From: JALZKA01 sp963754045
GTDB taxonomy: Bacteria > Actinomycetota > Thermoleophilia > Solirubrobacterales > 70-9
Length of the DNA: 64,000 nt
Assembly: GCA_963754045.1 (NCBI GenBank)
Contig: CAVWEN010000003.1
Coordinates: 558,001 to 622,000 of the forward strand
Direction: 5' to 3'
The position numbers and the translations under genes are program-made. Below the pieces are notes generated by a model, which searched no databases, was not told the DNA's origin, and saw nothing but the letters and a program-made list of their open reading frames with translations. Below, one piece after another: positions 40,033 to 48,034 of the stretch; position 1 is the stretch's first letter, and every line of letters begins with the position of its first letter.

Positions 40033-41175
40033 TTGCGCGTCCTGCTTGCAGCTGCTCTCACGGCGATCCTGGTACCGCAGGTTGCGCTCGGCGGGGAGGA
40101 GGAACTGGAGCTGACGGCGAGCGTCGCCCAGATGCGCGTCGTCCCGGCCGGGACCGAACGTCTGCGGCTCGAGGTGAGACTTCGCTGCAGCAGTCCGTGT
40201 TCGGTGAGGACGACCGCAACGGTTTCAGTACGGCGCGGCGACCGTGAGTTCGAGTTGCGAGCACGTCCCGTCACGCGGGCGCTACCCGCCGCCTCCGCCC
40301 GCAACGCTCGCCTTCAGCTCGCCAGGAGGCCCACGCACCGTTTGCAGCAAGCACTCGACCGGCGCGGCACCGTAGCCGCCGTGGCGTTCGACGTCGGCGC
40401 TACGAGCCCAGAGGCAGGGATGGCCACCGCCAACGCCGACCAGACGCTCGCACCGGGGTTCGCGGTGCTCTCGCGCCGTGTCGCACCGAGGAGCGCCTAC
40501 TTTGACGGACCTAGGACGCCCCAGATGATGCTTTCGTTCCGCTCCGCGAGGAGGGAAAACCTGCGAGTCGAACTGCGGCGTGGCGGCAGCAGCAAGGCGG
40601 TCAGGACGTGGAGGCTAGGGGAGGTAAGGCCGTTCGAGCCCGCGCGTGTGCGCTGGGACGGCCTCGAGCGCGATGGTGACGTTGCCGATGACGGGAACTA
40701 CCGCTTCGGCGTCGGCCGCGCCGGAGGCGCAATCAGGCGGGCTGGCAGCTTTGCCTTCCACGGTCACGTGTTTCCCGTCCGCGCCCGGCATGGGACCGGA
40801 CCGATCGGCCACTTCGGAGCGCCGCGGGCGGGAGGGCGCCGGCACGAGGGGTACGACATCCACGCGTCGTGCGGAACCCGGCTCGAGGCGGCGCGTGGCG
40901 GAGTGGTGGAGAGGCGCGGATTCGATCCCGAGCTCTACGGCAACTACGTGCAGGTCGATGCGCGCCGCAGCCGCCAGGACTACTTCTACGCACACATGCG
41001 CAGGCCGGCGCGCGTCGATCTCGGCGAGCGCGTCCGCACCGGTACCAAGCTCGGAGAGGTGGGGCAGACAGGGAACGCACGCAGCACACCTTGCCATCTG
41101 CATTTCGAGATCAGAATCGCGCGACGCCCGATTGACCCATGGCCTTCGCTCAAGCGCTGGGACCGGTACAGCTAG
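40033..41175 (+). CDS. Secreted M23 family metallopeptidase
   Basis: 380-aa exported LytM-type endopeptidase or scaffold. Signal peptide VLLAAALTAILVPQVALGG; beta-rich middle with a FlgD-like Ig repeat (VRWDGLERDGDVADDGNYRF); C-terminal M23 domain (about 265-370) with the zinc ligands in GRRHEGYDIHASCGT (His, Asp), YFYAHMRRP and PCHLHFEI. All metal-binding positions are conserved, so peptidoglycan hydrolysis is likely. Start TTG 40033 is the first in-frame candidate. It overlaps the convergent ccdA-like gene by 4 nt. Confidence 0.88.
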   Translation: MRVLLAAALTAILVPQVALGGEEELELTASVAQMRVVPAGTERLRLEVRLRCSSPCSVRTTATVSVRRGDREFELRARPVTRALPAASARNARLQLARRPTHRLQQALDRRGTVAAVAFDVGATSPEAGMATANADQTLAPGFAVLSRRVAPRSAYFDGPRTPQMMLSFRSARRENLRVELRRGGSSKAVRTWRLGEVRPFEPARVRWDGLERDGDVADDGNYRFGVGRAGGAIRRAGSFAFHGHVFPVRARHGTGPIGHFGAPRAGGRRHEGYDIHASCGTRLEAARGGVVERRGFDPELYGNYVQVDARRSRQDYFYAHMRRPARVDLGERVRTGTKLGEVGQTGNARSTPCHLHFEIRIARRPIDPWPSLKRWDRYS

Positions 41176-41897
41176 AGGTTCAGCCCAAGCTCGCCCGTTA
41201 CTTCCTGGGCCCAGCGGTTGAGGTCGGTGAAGCCACCGCTGAGGATCAACACGCCCATCGCGATCAGGGTCGCGCCGCCTACGACGACGATCGCCCGATA
41301 GTGGCGGCGGACCGAGGCAAACGCAGTCGTCGAGCGAGAGAAGGCGAGCGCGGTCAACAGAAACGGGATCCCGAGTCCCAGCGCGTAGATCGCCAGTAGA
41401 AATCCTCCATATAGGACGTCTCCGCCCACGGAGAGGCTGAGAACGCCGCCGAGCACCGGCCCCGTGCACGGTGTCCAGGCGATCGAGAAGGCGGCACCGG
41501 CGACGATTGGGCCGCCGCTGCCCGCACGCGCGAGCAAGCTCTCGACTCGCCATTCTCGATTCAGACGCGCGACGAACATCGTCGCGATGAACAGAGCTCC
41601 CATCGCGATCAACATGACGGCGCCGATGTCGGCCAACAGCTGCTGATTCGACCGCAGGGAACTGCCGAGCGCCGTCGTCGCGAGACCCAGGAGGATGAAA
41701 ACGACGGAGAACGAGGCGATGAAAAGCAGGCTGGGCACGAGGACGCGACGCCAGTCCGCATCGTCGAGTTCCCCGGGGCTGACGCCGGTGATCGCAGAGA
41801 GGTAACCCGGCACGAGCGGCAGGACGCAAGGCGAGACGAAGGAGACCAGGCCGGCCGCAAACGCGAGCGGGATGTCGGCTCCGTCGATCGGATCCAT
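41172..41897 (-). CDS. CcdA/DsbD-type membrane thiol transporter
   Basis: 241-aa protein with six membrane segments of the CcdA family, which carries electrons from cytoplasmic thioredoxin to the outside for cytochrome c maturation or disulfide reduction. The redox cysteines are in SFVSPCVLPLVPGYLSAI and SIAWTPCTGPVLGGVL. The upstream gene, 8 nt away in the same direction, encodes a thioredoxin-like protein that could be its electron donor. A membrane c-type cytochrome is encoded at 59.8 kb. Confidence 0.92.
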   Translation of the reverse strand: MDPIDGADIPLAFAAGLVSFVSPCVLPLVPGYLSAITGVSPGELDDADWRRVLVPSLLFIASFSVVFILLGLATTALGSSLRSNQQLLADIGAVMLIAMGALFIATMFVARLNREWRVESLLARAGSGGPIVAGAAFSIAWTPCTGPVLGGVLSLSVGGDVLYGGFLLAIYALGLGIPFLLTALAFSRSTTAFASVRRHYRAIVVVGGATLIAMGVLILSGGFTDLNRWAQEVTGELGLNL

Positions 41898-41905
41898 CTT
41901 GCTCG

Positions 41906-42592
41906 CTAGTTCAGCGCTGTCGCGAGGCGGCGGCGGTGCTGACTCGCCAGGGGATCGGCTGGACCGAGCTCGGTGAACACTCCAACCATCACCCGACGCA
42001 ACAGGTCGGCACGATCGGGGTCGGCCTCGACGGCAACCAAATCCTGGAGCAGCTCAAGACCGGACGGTACGTCGCCCTCCTCGAGAGCGGCGAGCGCTCG
42101 CGCTACCGAGGCGTCCTGGGGGCTCTCGTCGCGCAGATCGAGTCGTGCCAGAAGCCCTGCCGCGGTGAAGTCCAGCTCGGCCCGTGGCAGCAGCAGTGCC
42201 CGGGCCTCCGCGATCTCTCCGTTCGCGATGTGGACCCTGGCCCGTGGCACGGACTCGTCGACTGGCCCAGGCATCAGCGCGTCGAGAAAGTCCGCGATCT
42301 GCACGGGCGGCAGGGCCCCGGTGAACTCGGACGCGATCTTGCCGTCGCGAAAGGCCTTGACGGCCGGAATGCCTTGTACGCCGAAGGCCGATGCGAGCGT
42401 CTGGTTGGAGTCCACGTCTACCTTCGCGAGTTCGATCTTGCCCTCGCGGTCGCGAATTGCCGACTCGAGCGCCGGCCCGAGCTGGCGGCAGGGCCCGCAC
42501 CATTCGGCCCAGAAGTCGACGACCACCGGGAGCTCGCGCGAACGCTCGACGACGAGGCTCTCGAAGTCCGCTTCGCTGACCTCACGAATCAC
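41906..42592 (-). CDS. Thioredoxin-TPR protein, CnoX/YbbN-like
   Basis: 228-aa cytoplasmic protein: a thioredoxin domain (residues 1-105) with the active site VDFWAEWCGPCRQLGP and the cis-Pro segment VQGIPAVKAF, followed by helical repeats (about 120-228, ARVHIANGEIAEARALLL and LAALEEGDVPSGLELLQDL) as in CnoX/YbbN. CnoX-type proteins protect chaperone clients from overoxidation. The frame runs to 42853 in the shadow of the divergent AlgH gene; GTG 42592 (VIREVSEADF) is the credible start. Paired with ccdA. Confidence 0.88.
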   Translation of the reverse strand: MIREVSEADFESLVVERSRELPVVVDFWAEWCGPCRQLGPALESAIRDREGKIELAKVDVDSNQTLASAFGVQGIPAVKAFRDGKIASEFTGALPPVQIADFLDALMPGPVDESVPRARVHIANGEIAEARALLLPRAELDFTAAGLLARLDLRDESPQDASVARALAALEEGDVPSGLELLQDLVAVEADPDRADLLRRVMVGVFTELGPADPLASQHRRRLATALN

Positions 42593-42653
42593 CAATCGAG
42601 GGTACCGAGGCCGAGAACCCGGGCCGCCGCCTCCGAGTTGCAACCATGGAAGC

Positions 42654-43199
42654 GTGGACGACTCCCTTCGCGGCAAATTGCTGGTGGCTTCGCCGGCGCT
42701 CACGGACCCCAACTTCGCGCGCTCGGTCGTGCTGATGACCGAGCATTCGCCGGAGGGCGCGATGGGGATCGTCCTTAATCGCCCAGCGGACGCGCGCGCA
42801 CGGGAGCTGCTGCCCGGACTCGGCAGCATCGCCAACGATGACCCGCTGTTCATCGGCGGGCCCGTCCAGCCTGAGGCCGTGGTGCTACTCGCAGAGTTTT
42901 CGAAACCGGAAGCCGCCGCCTGGATCGTGGTCGCGGACGTCGGGCTTGCGTCCGCTGAGATGGACGTGGACGAGCTCGCGCCCGCGGTGCGTCGCGGGCG
43001 CTTCTATGCCGGGTACTCAGGCTGGGGCCCAGGACAACTGGAGGCCGAAATGGACGAGGAGGCCTGGATCGTCGAGCCACCGATCCCACAGGAACTGTTT
43101 CCCGACGATCCAGACGCACTATGGAGCGGTGTTCTCGAACGCAAGGGGGGCAGCTACACGCTCGTCTCACGAATGCCTGACGACCCATCACTGAACTGA
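42654..43199 (+). CDS. AlgH/UPF0301 (YqgE) family protein
   Basis: 181-aa AlgH-family protein. The N-terminal motif LRGKLLVASPALTDPNFARSVVLM, then EGAMGIVLNRP, FIGGPVQPEAVVLL and GRFYAGYSGWGPGQLEAEM, covers the family. The structure is known, but the role is not settled (alginate regulation in Pseudomonas has been proposed). GTG 42654 is preferred because the longer frame is the shadow of the divergent thioredoxin gene. A 374-bp gene-free region follows. Confidence 0.88.
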   Translation: MDDSLRGKLLVASPALTDPNFARSVVLMTEHSPEGAMGIVLNRPADARARELLPGLGSIANDDPLFIGGPVQPEAVVLLAEFSKPEAAAWIVVADVGLASAEMDVDELAPAVRRGRFYAGYSGWGPGQLEAEMDEEAWIVEPPIPQELFPDDPDALWSGVLERKGGSYTLVSRMPDDPSLN

Positions 43200-43573
43200 T
43201 AAGCGAGCCCTCCACGAGATCCTGCCCCGCTCTGGCGCTGGACCTCACCGCACCCCGCTCGGGCGTTATGTCAACTCGCCGGGCTGCAGCGTGCACGTAC
43301 ACGCCGATACAGCGTCACATGTGAAGCGTGGGACGCAGACGAGGGCTTTCGGGGCGATGAAAGCTCCCAGGCACCGGTGGCCGCTGTGGTGCCACTGCAC
43401 GGCGCGATGAAAGCTCCCAGGCACCGGTGGCCGCTGTGGTGCCGCTGCACGGCGCGTTGGCGTTGGCTGGGGCGCACCAGGCGCTCTGCGGCTGGCCGTG
43501 CACGCCGATTGGCCCTCAGCCACGATAGGTCTACATAATCCCGATTAGAGGGCATTGAACGCGTGCCTGGCGG
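43200..43573. other. Gene-free region with tandem repeat
   Basis: 374 bp between algH and a methyltransferase gene. The short frames here shift phase between the two copies of the 50-bp repeat (43354-43453), which argues against coding. Other contents are a near-palindrome around GCGTGCACGTACACGC (43285-43300) and an AT-richer stretch near 43530. I see no tRNA, integrase or insertion-sequence end. Confidence 0.55.
43354..43453. repeat. Two-copy 50-bp direct tandem repeat
   Basis: Two adjacent copies of a 50-bp unit starting GCGATGAAAGCTCCCAGG (43354-43403 and 43404-43453) differ at a single base (CCA versus CCG, near 43394/43444). Each unit contains GGCACC and GGTGCC arms 12 nt apart, so each can form a hairpin. 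A third partial unit may begin at 43454. The period is not a multiple of three. This looks like a recent duplication in non-coding DNA. Confidence 0.8.
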
Positions 43574-44221
43574 TCAGGGTGCCTTGACCGCGCGGAAGTA
43601 GGTGATTCCGCCAGAGCGCTCCAATCTCACGCCCCCCAGGCCCACCTCGGACAACCAACGGCGCAAATCGCCGCTCACGACGCCTGGGCCGGTGAGTCCG
43701 GCGGGCCGCCCGATCGCCATCAGCAGACTTGCCCGTGGACCATTGTCGTTCAGCAGGGCGCTGCCGCTGAGAGTGCCACCCGGGCGCAGCACCCGGGTGA
43801 GTTCGCTCACGGCATTTTGAGGGTCGGGAAAGCAGTGCAGGCTGGTGAACGTGACGACCATGTCGAAGCTCGCGTCGCCGAATGGCAGGGCTCCGACGTC
43901 GGCCTCGACCGTCTCGATGTCGACGCCGAGCCGAGCCGCCTCCTGACGGGTGCGCCCGAGCATGCTCGGGGAGATGTCGGCCGCCACGTAGCGCACATCC
44001 TGACCCGCCCGCAGGCCGCGCAGGGCGACGCCCCCGCCGCAAGGAAGGTCGAGGACCGTCGCGCCATCGGGCAATTCCCCGAGTTCCGCTGCGGCCTCGT
44101 AGAGACGCGACAGATCACTACCGATGCCGGCCTTCCAGAGCAGCTGGCCGAGCCGTGAGCGCTCGACGATGAAGCTGTAGGCCTTCGCCCACGGGGGATT
44201 TCCGCGCCAGGCGTCAGCCAT
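43574..44221 (-). CDS. Class I SAM-dependent methyltransferase
   Basis: 215-aa Rossmann methyltransferase. ATVLDLPCGGGVALRGL is the SAM-binding motif I, DVRYVAADISPSMLGRTRQEAARLG motif II, and ADVGALPFGDASFDMVVTFTSLHCF motif III/IV, a UbiE/type-11 pattern. The N-terminal 45 residues (WRGNPPWAKAYSFIVERSRLGQLLWKAGIG) resemble small-molecule or lipid methyltransferases. Its ATG overlaps the end of the upstream PRC-barrel-like gene by 8 nt. Last gene of a minus-strand run. Substrate unknown. Confidence 0.85.
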   Translation of the reverse strand: MADAWRGNPPWAKAYSFIVERSRLGQLLWKAGIGSDLSRLYEAAAELGELPDGATVLDLPCGGGVALRGLRAGQDVRYVAADISPSMLGRTRQEAARLGVDIETVEADVGALPFGDASFDMVVTFTSLHCFPDPQNAVSELTRVLRPGGTLSGSALLNDNGPRASLLMAIGRPAGLTGPGVVSGDLRRWLSEVGLGGVRLERSGGITYFRAVKAP

Positions 44222-44543
44222 TGCGGCCGAACAGGCGCCCGAGCGGGCCCTTCTTCACGGCCTCGGTGACGCCTGTGGCTTCTGGAGGACCCAGCGCGCC
44301 CGCCTCCGCTGCCGTGATGTTCAGATAGACCGACCGCTCGAACGTTCGCTGGACCTCGGGTCCATCCACGAACCGCGTCGTCCCGTCCTTGTCGGTGAAG
44401 ACGATCCCGTCGAGGATGTGCTCGCGGTGGTTGTCCATGATCTGCACGACCTTCCCAACCTCGACGTCGTCGGAGCCGAAGATTGTCGCTCCCTTCGGCA
44501 CCACCGAGTAGTGGACCGCATGCCCGTCTTCGCGTTCGGTCAT
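44214..44543 (-). CDS. PRC-barrel-like small protein
   Basis: 109-aa protein with a PRC-barrel-like beta fold: HYSVVPKGATIFGSDDVEVGKVVQIMDNH, then ILDGIVFTDKDGTTRFVDGPEVQRTFER, followed by a short Gly/Lys tail (VKKGPLGRLFGRNG). PRC-barrel proteins in actinobacteria are often small stress-associated or RNA/photosystem-assembly-related proteins, so no specific role can be given. ATG 44543 overlaps the stop of the upstream hydrolase (ATGA); an earlier ATG at 44561 is less likely. Confidence 0.68.
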   Translation of the reverse strand: MTEREDGHAVHYSVVPKGATIFGSDDVEVGKVVQIMDNHREHILDGIVFTDKDGTTRFVDGPEVQRTFERSVYLNITAAEAGALGPPEATGVTEAVKKGPLGRLFGRNG

Positions 44544-45790
44544 CGCTCGCCCCCAAGCCATTCGTGCAGGTATCCATAAATCGGGGGGCTGTTGAGAAGC
44601 TGGAAGTGCCCCACGCCCTCGGCGTGCCGCGCGTCGCCGATCGGCTGGCCGTCAGCCGTTCGCGGTCCGGTGGCGCTCTCACGGCGCACCAGCAGGTCGC
44701 CGAACAGCGAGTTCAGAGGGTGGCGCTCGCCCGTCGCCAGCGACGAGGAGACGAAGTGGTACTCAACCCCTTCGACCGGTGCCAGCGGCTGCGAGCGGTC
44801 GAACAGCCCTTCGGAATCGACCTCCCCCTCACCGAGAGCCCAATCTTGGTCGCGCACGTAGCCGAAACGCAGATCGCGGATGCCGTCGCTTCGCAACTCG
44901 AAGAAGTCAGCCAGCGGTTTCACCTCGGGTACACGTCGCATCGCACCCGTGCCCACGTGGACGACCTTCTCCAGCCACGAGCCGGTGTTTGGCGCTCCGA
45001 GACAGACGACGTGAGAGACGTGTCGGAGCCACTCGCGGCCGGCCTCCTCGGCCTCTTGGCAGGCGCTCCGGGCAACGAGGCCACCCATCGAATGCCCCAC
45101 GATGGCGATCTCATCGACCGGCAGCGGCCATTCGCGCCGCAATTTTTCGAGCAGCCAGGAAAGACACCGCCCGTTCTCCGAGATATGCAGGCCACTGTTG
45201 TACCGCAGGTAGACGGGGCTGAAGCCGAGATCCTCGTCGAGCCGCTGACCGTAGGTCTTCGGCGCTGGTCCGTCGTTCTCGGGGTCGGAGCGCGTGCCGA
45301 GCCACCAACCCTCCTCCCCCTCACAGAGCCCGTGTACGAACACGACGAGACGTCGTCGCGGCGGATCGAAGGCATCGGCCAGAGCGCCACGCTCGATCGC
45401 AAGGTCACGTCCCGGTAGGCGCAGCGACATCTCGATCGCAAGGTCGTTCCCCTCGGCAGCGAGGCGATCGCCGATCAGCCCGTTCACCGCGGCCTGCGTG
45501 GCCCGACCGAACCGAGACTCACTAATCGTGCGCGCATCGTCTTCGCCGCCGACCGTCTTCGAGATCGCGCCGATCGCACCCGCGAGGCCCTGGCCGCCGA
45601 GTCTAATCGCCCCGTAGACGCCCCTGGAAACGGTGTCGTGGGTAACGCGAGCCGCCGAAGCGTTTTCGCCTAGCACGCCGAAGGCGCGACCAGAGATCGC
45701 CTCGTGTACGCCTTGGACGGTCGAGGTGACGACCTTGTCCACGTACTCGGCGGCGAGATCACCCGCCGCCTTCAGCTCCGCATCCGCCAC
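44540..45790 (-). CDS. Alpha/beta hydrolase (PGAP1/lipase-like)
   Basis: 416-aa hydrolase. An N-terminal helical segment of about 130 residues with Ala/Gly-rich helices precedes the alpha/beta core: RLVVFVHGLCEGEEGWW (oxyanion strand), EIAIVGHSMGGLVARSA (nucleophile elbow GHSMG with Ser), HVVCLGAPNTGSWLEK and a late His in HAEGVGHFQLLNSPPIYG. The GxP/N lid pattern resembles PGAP1-like and triacylglycerol lipases. No signal peptide is seen. GTG 45790 lies 7 nt after TAACCT. The longer frame to 45892 overlaps the next gene and is not used. Confidence 0.83.
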   Translation of the reverse strand: MADAELKAAGDLAAEYVDKVVTSTVQGVHEAISGRAFGVLGENASAARVTHDTVSRGVYGAIRLGGQGLAGAIGAISKTVGGEDDARTISESRFGRATQAAVNGLIGDRLAAEGNDLAIEMSLRLPGRDLAIERGALADAFDPPRRRLVVFVHGLCEGEEGWWLGTRSDPENDGPAPKTYGQRLDEDLGFSPVYLRYNSGLHISENGRCLSWLLEKLRREWPLPVDEIAIVGHSMGGLVARSACQEAEEAGREWLRHVSHVVCLGAPNTGSWLEKVVHVGTGAMRRVPEVKPLADFFELRSDGIRDLRFGYVRDQDWALGEGEVDSEGLFDRSQPLAPVEGVEYHFVSSSLATGERHPLNSLFGDLLVRRESATGPRTADGQPIGDARHAEGVGHFQLLNSPPIYGYLHEWLGGER

Positions 45791-45800
45791 AACGGGAAGG

Positions 45801-46589
45801 TTAGTACCGGGCAGTGACGCCTGGATCGGCGCCGAAACGGGAGATCTCGCGTGAGAGCTTGCCGCCCTGCCATGCCAGGGGTGATTCTCCACGCTCCTCG
45901 CTGATCAGGCGCGCCCCCGGAATCGTCGTCGCCCACTCCTGCGCGATCTCGTACGGATGCCCAGGATCGGCGTCATCGTGACTGGCGACCACCAGGACCG
46001 GCATCTCGAGGGCACCAAGGGATTCGATTCCGGCGAACGGCGTCGAGCGCGGAACCTCGCGCAGGGCCCGAGCGATGGCTTCCGGATAATGGTGCAAAGC
46101 CATGCGCTCGCGAGCGATTCGCAACAGCGTCTCAATCCAGGCGGGATCGGCGGTGCTGTCGGCCTCCCACGCGGCGAGGAACCCATCGACCCCTCCACTC
46201 TCGAGCCCAGCGGCGAGCCGGTCCCATTGGGCGAGCACGTCCGGAGGAGCCTCATCGCCGCGCGAAACCGGGCCGATCGCGACGAACCCCGCCACCGCCT
46301 CAGGCCGATCGAGCGCGAACCGCGCTGCGGTTTGGACGCCCATCGAGTGCCCGGCCAGGAGGACTGGCCCGCCGCCCGCCCGCCTGTCGATCACCTCTCC
46401 GAGGTCGCCCGCGAGCGATTCGTAGTCGAATCCCGCATCGGCGCTCAACGGTCCGGATTCCCCGTGACCGCGCGCGTCGTAGGTCACCACCCTGAACCCG
46501 GCCCGCGGCAGGGCGGACGATCCATGGGTTATGTAGCGGCGGGTGGCGGTGAGGCCGTGTGCGAGCACCGCGGGGGATCCCTCCCCCAC
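45801..46589 (-). CDS. Alpha/beta fold hydrolase
   Basis: 262-aa hydrolase: PAVLAHGLTATRRYITHGSS, FRVVTYDARGHGESGP, VLLAGHSMGVQTAARFAL (nucleophile Ser), MPVLVVASHDDADPGHPYEIAQEW (acid Asp) and ESPLAWQGGKLSREISRF. The expected catalytic His near the C-terminus (usually GHxP) is not obvious: the segment reads ESPLAWQ, so activity may be altered. Homologous-looking sequence (FEVAGADGNPIRGEE) continues upstream of GTG 46589, but no ATG, GTG or TTG lies there before the PPIase stop, so the true start is uncertain. Confidence 0.75.
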   Translation of the reverse strand: MGEGSPAVLAHGLTATRRYITHGSSALPRAGFRVVTYDARGHGESGPLSADAGFDYESLAGDLGEVIDRRAGGGPVLLAGHSMGVQTAARFALDRPEAVAGFVAIGPVSRGDEAPPDVLAQWDRLAAGLESGGVDGFLAAWEADSTADPAWIETLLRIARERMALHHYPEAIARALREVPRSTPFAGIESLGALEMPVLVVASHDDADPGHPYEIAQEWATTIPGARLISEERGESPLAWQGGKLSREISRFGADPGVTARY

Positions 46590-46651
46590 CTCCTCACCGC
46601 GGATCGGATTGCCGTCCGCACCGGCAACCTCGAACGGCGCCGTCTCCAGGG

Positions 46652-47311
46652 CTATCCCTCGTCGATCGTCACGGACTCGATGACGACCGGCTCGAGCGGA
46701 GTCTCGCTCTGGCCCGTGGGGTCGCCGAACTGCGAGATCAGCTCGACGACATCGAAGCCCTTGCTCACCTCGCCGGCGATCGCGTAGTCGGCCGGGAGAC
46801 CGGCGTCGGCCCCGGTGACGATGAAGAACTGGCTGCCGGAGCGCCCGGGGGGTTCGGCCGCGGTCTTTGCCATCGCGACCACCCCACGCGTATAGGCCGC
46901 ATCGTCCGGCGGCGGCTCGTCCACCGAAAACCCGGGCCCGCCGGTACCCGTGCCCTGCGGATCTCCGCCCTGGATGATCGGCGGGTTGAGCGCGATCCGG
47001 TGAAACGGGGTCCGATCGAACGCCCCCTGCTCCGCCAGGTACACGAACGAGGCGGCCGTCTTCGGGTTGCCCTTGCTGTCGAGCGCGATCTCGAATGAGC
47101 CGCAGTTCGTCTCGACGACGGCGGTGAGCTTGTCAGCGGAGGGCTTGGCCGGGGGCGGGTCGAGGCTCACCTGTTTGGGGGGCGGCGCGCTAACGGCCTC
47201 GCACGGCGTATCGACGGAACTCACCGGGTCATCAGCTCGATCCTCGTCGTCGCCGCAGGCTCCGAGGAAAAGCGCTGAGGCGCAAAGGAGCGTCGAAACT
47301 CGGGCTCGCAT
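46652..47311 (-). CDS. Lipoprotein cyclophilin-type peptidyl-prolyl isomerase
   Basis: 219-aa exported lipoprotein. The signal peptide ends in the lipobox LGAC (residues about 16-19 of MRARVSTLLCASALFLGACG), followed by a Pro-rich linker and a cyclophilin domain with TNCGSFEIALDSKGNP, TPFHRIALNPPIIQGGDPQGTGTGGPG, GVVAMAKTA and SGSQFFIVTGADAGLP. Residues of the proline-binding pocket (FHRI, QGGD, SQFFI) are retained. It probably helps fold extracytoplasmic proteins. ATG 47311 lies 9 nt after TAGATT. Confidence 0.93.
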   Translation of the reverse strand: MRARVSTLLCASALFLGACGDDEDRADDPVSSVDTPCEAVSAPPPKQVSLDPPPAKPSADKLTAVVETNCGSFEIALDSKGNPKTAASFVYLAEQGAFDRTPFHRIALNPPIIQGGDPQGTGTGGPGFSVDEPPPDDAAYTRGVVAMAKTAAEPPGRSGSQFFIVTGADAGLPADYAIAGEVSKGFDVVELISQFGDPTGQSETPLEPVVIESVTIDEG

Positions 47312-47346
47312 CAGCGCCGGAATCTATCCGTTGGGAGAATTGACCG

Positions 47347-48003
47347 ATGCGCTCTTCCCCGAGGTCAGACCCGCAGCTATCGCGGGCGCGGATGGTGATC
47401 GGGCGGGGTCTCAACGACGCCGTCGCACGAGCCCCCTGGCTCTGGCCGGTGCTGCGCGGACCGATGCGCGGGTTCTTCGACCGGTCGGCACAGGGATGGG
47501 ACGAGCGTACGGAGGCCGGTTCGCCCGAGCATCTCGCCGCGCTCGCGACAGCGCTGCTGATGGTCAAACCGCATCCCGAACGCGCTCTCGATCTTGGGAC
47601 CGGAACCGGCGAGGCAGCACTACTGCTGGCCCGTGAGTTCCCACGCGCGAGCGTAAGGGGCTGCGATATCTCTCCGGAGATGATCCGCGCCGCGCAGTCG
47701 AAGGTCGGCCTGGACCCGGACGGCCGAATCGCGTTCAGGGTGGCGGACGCGACTTCGCTGCCGTGGCCTGAAGACTCGTTCGACCTCGTAACCCAGCTGA
47801 ACGTTCCACCCTTCTTCAAGGCGGTCGCGAGCGTGCTGCGACCCGGCGGGTATGTGGCCGTCGCGGCCAGTTCGGGTCAGCGCACCCCCTTCTACACGCC
47901 CGAGTCCGTGCTCACGCGGGGCTTTCGCCGCCACGGCATCGAGCGGCGAGAGAGCGGCCGCACAGGGGACGGCACCTGGTGGCTCGGGCGACGTCGCGAC
48001 TGA
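47347..48003 (+). CDS. Class I SAM-dependent methyltransferase
   Basis: 218-aa methyltransferase with ALDLGTGTGEAALLLAREFP (motif I), VRGCDISPEMIRAAQSKVGLDPDGR (motif II) and RVADATSLPWPEDSFDLVTQLNVPPFF (post I/motif IV), in the UbiE/type-11 group. The C-terminus ends in a short Arg-rich tail. It is the first gene of a plus-strand run leading to a lipid kinase and murT/gatD, so an envelope lipid or quinone substrate is possible but not shown. Confidence 0.85.
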   Translation: MRSSPRSDPQLSRARMVIGRGLNDAVARAPWLWPVLRGPMRGFFDRSAQGWDERTEAGSPEHLAALATALLMVKPHPERALDLGTGTGEAALLLAREFPRASVRGCDISPEMIRAAQSKVGLDPDGRIAFRVADATSLPWPEDSFDLVTQLNVPPFFKAVASVLRPGGYVAVAASSGQRTPFYTPESVLTRGFRRHGIERRESGRTGDGTWWLGRRRD

Positions 48004-48034
48004 GTCCGCCCGCAGCGGAACTAGATTTCCTTTG

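Noticed and set aside
43285..43300. Near-palindrome GCGTGCACGTACACGC as an operator or attachment site
   Set aside because: One imperfect copy with no integrase, no duplicate and no promoter-like hexamer next to it.
43271..43555. Minus-strand frames of 62-94 codons over the tandem repeat, possible repeat protein
   Set aside because: The 50-bp period shifts the frame between copies, codon use is unlike the neighbouring genes, and no ribosome site or known domain is seen.
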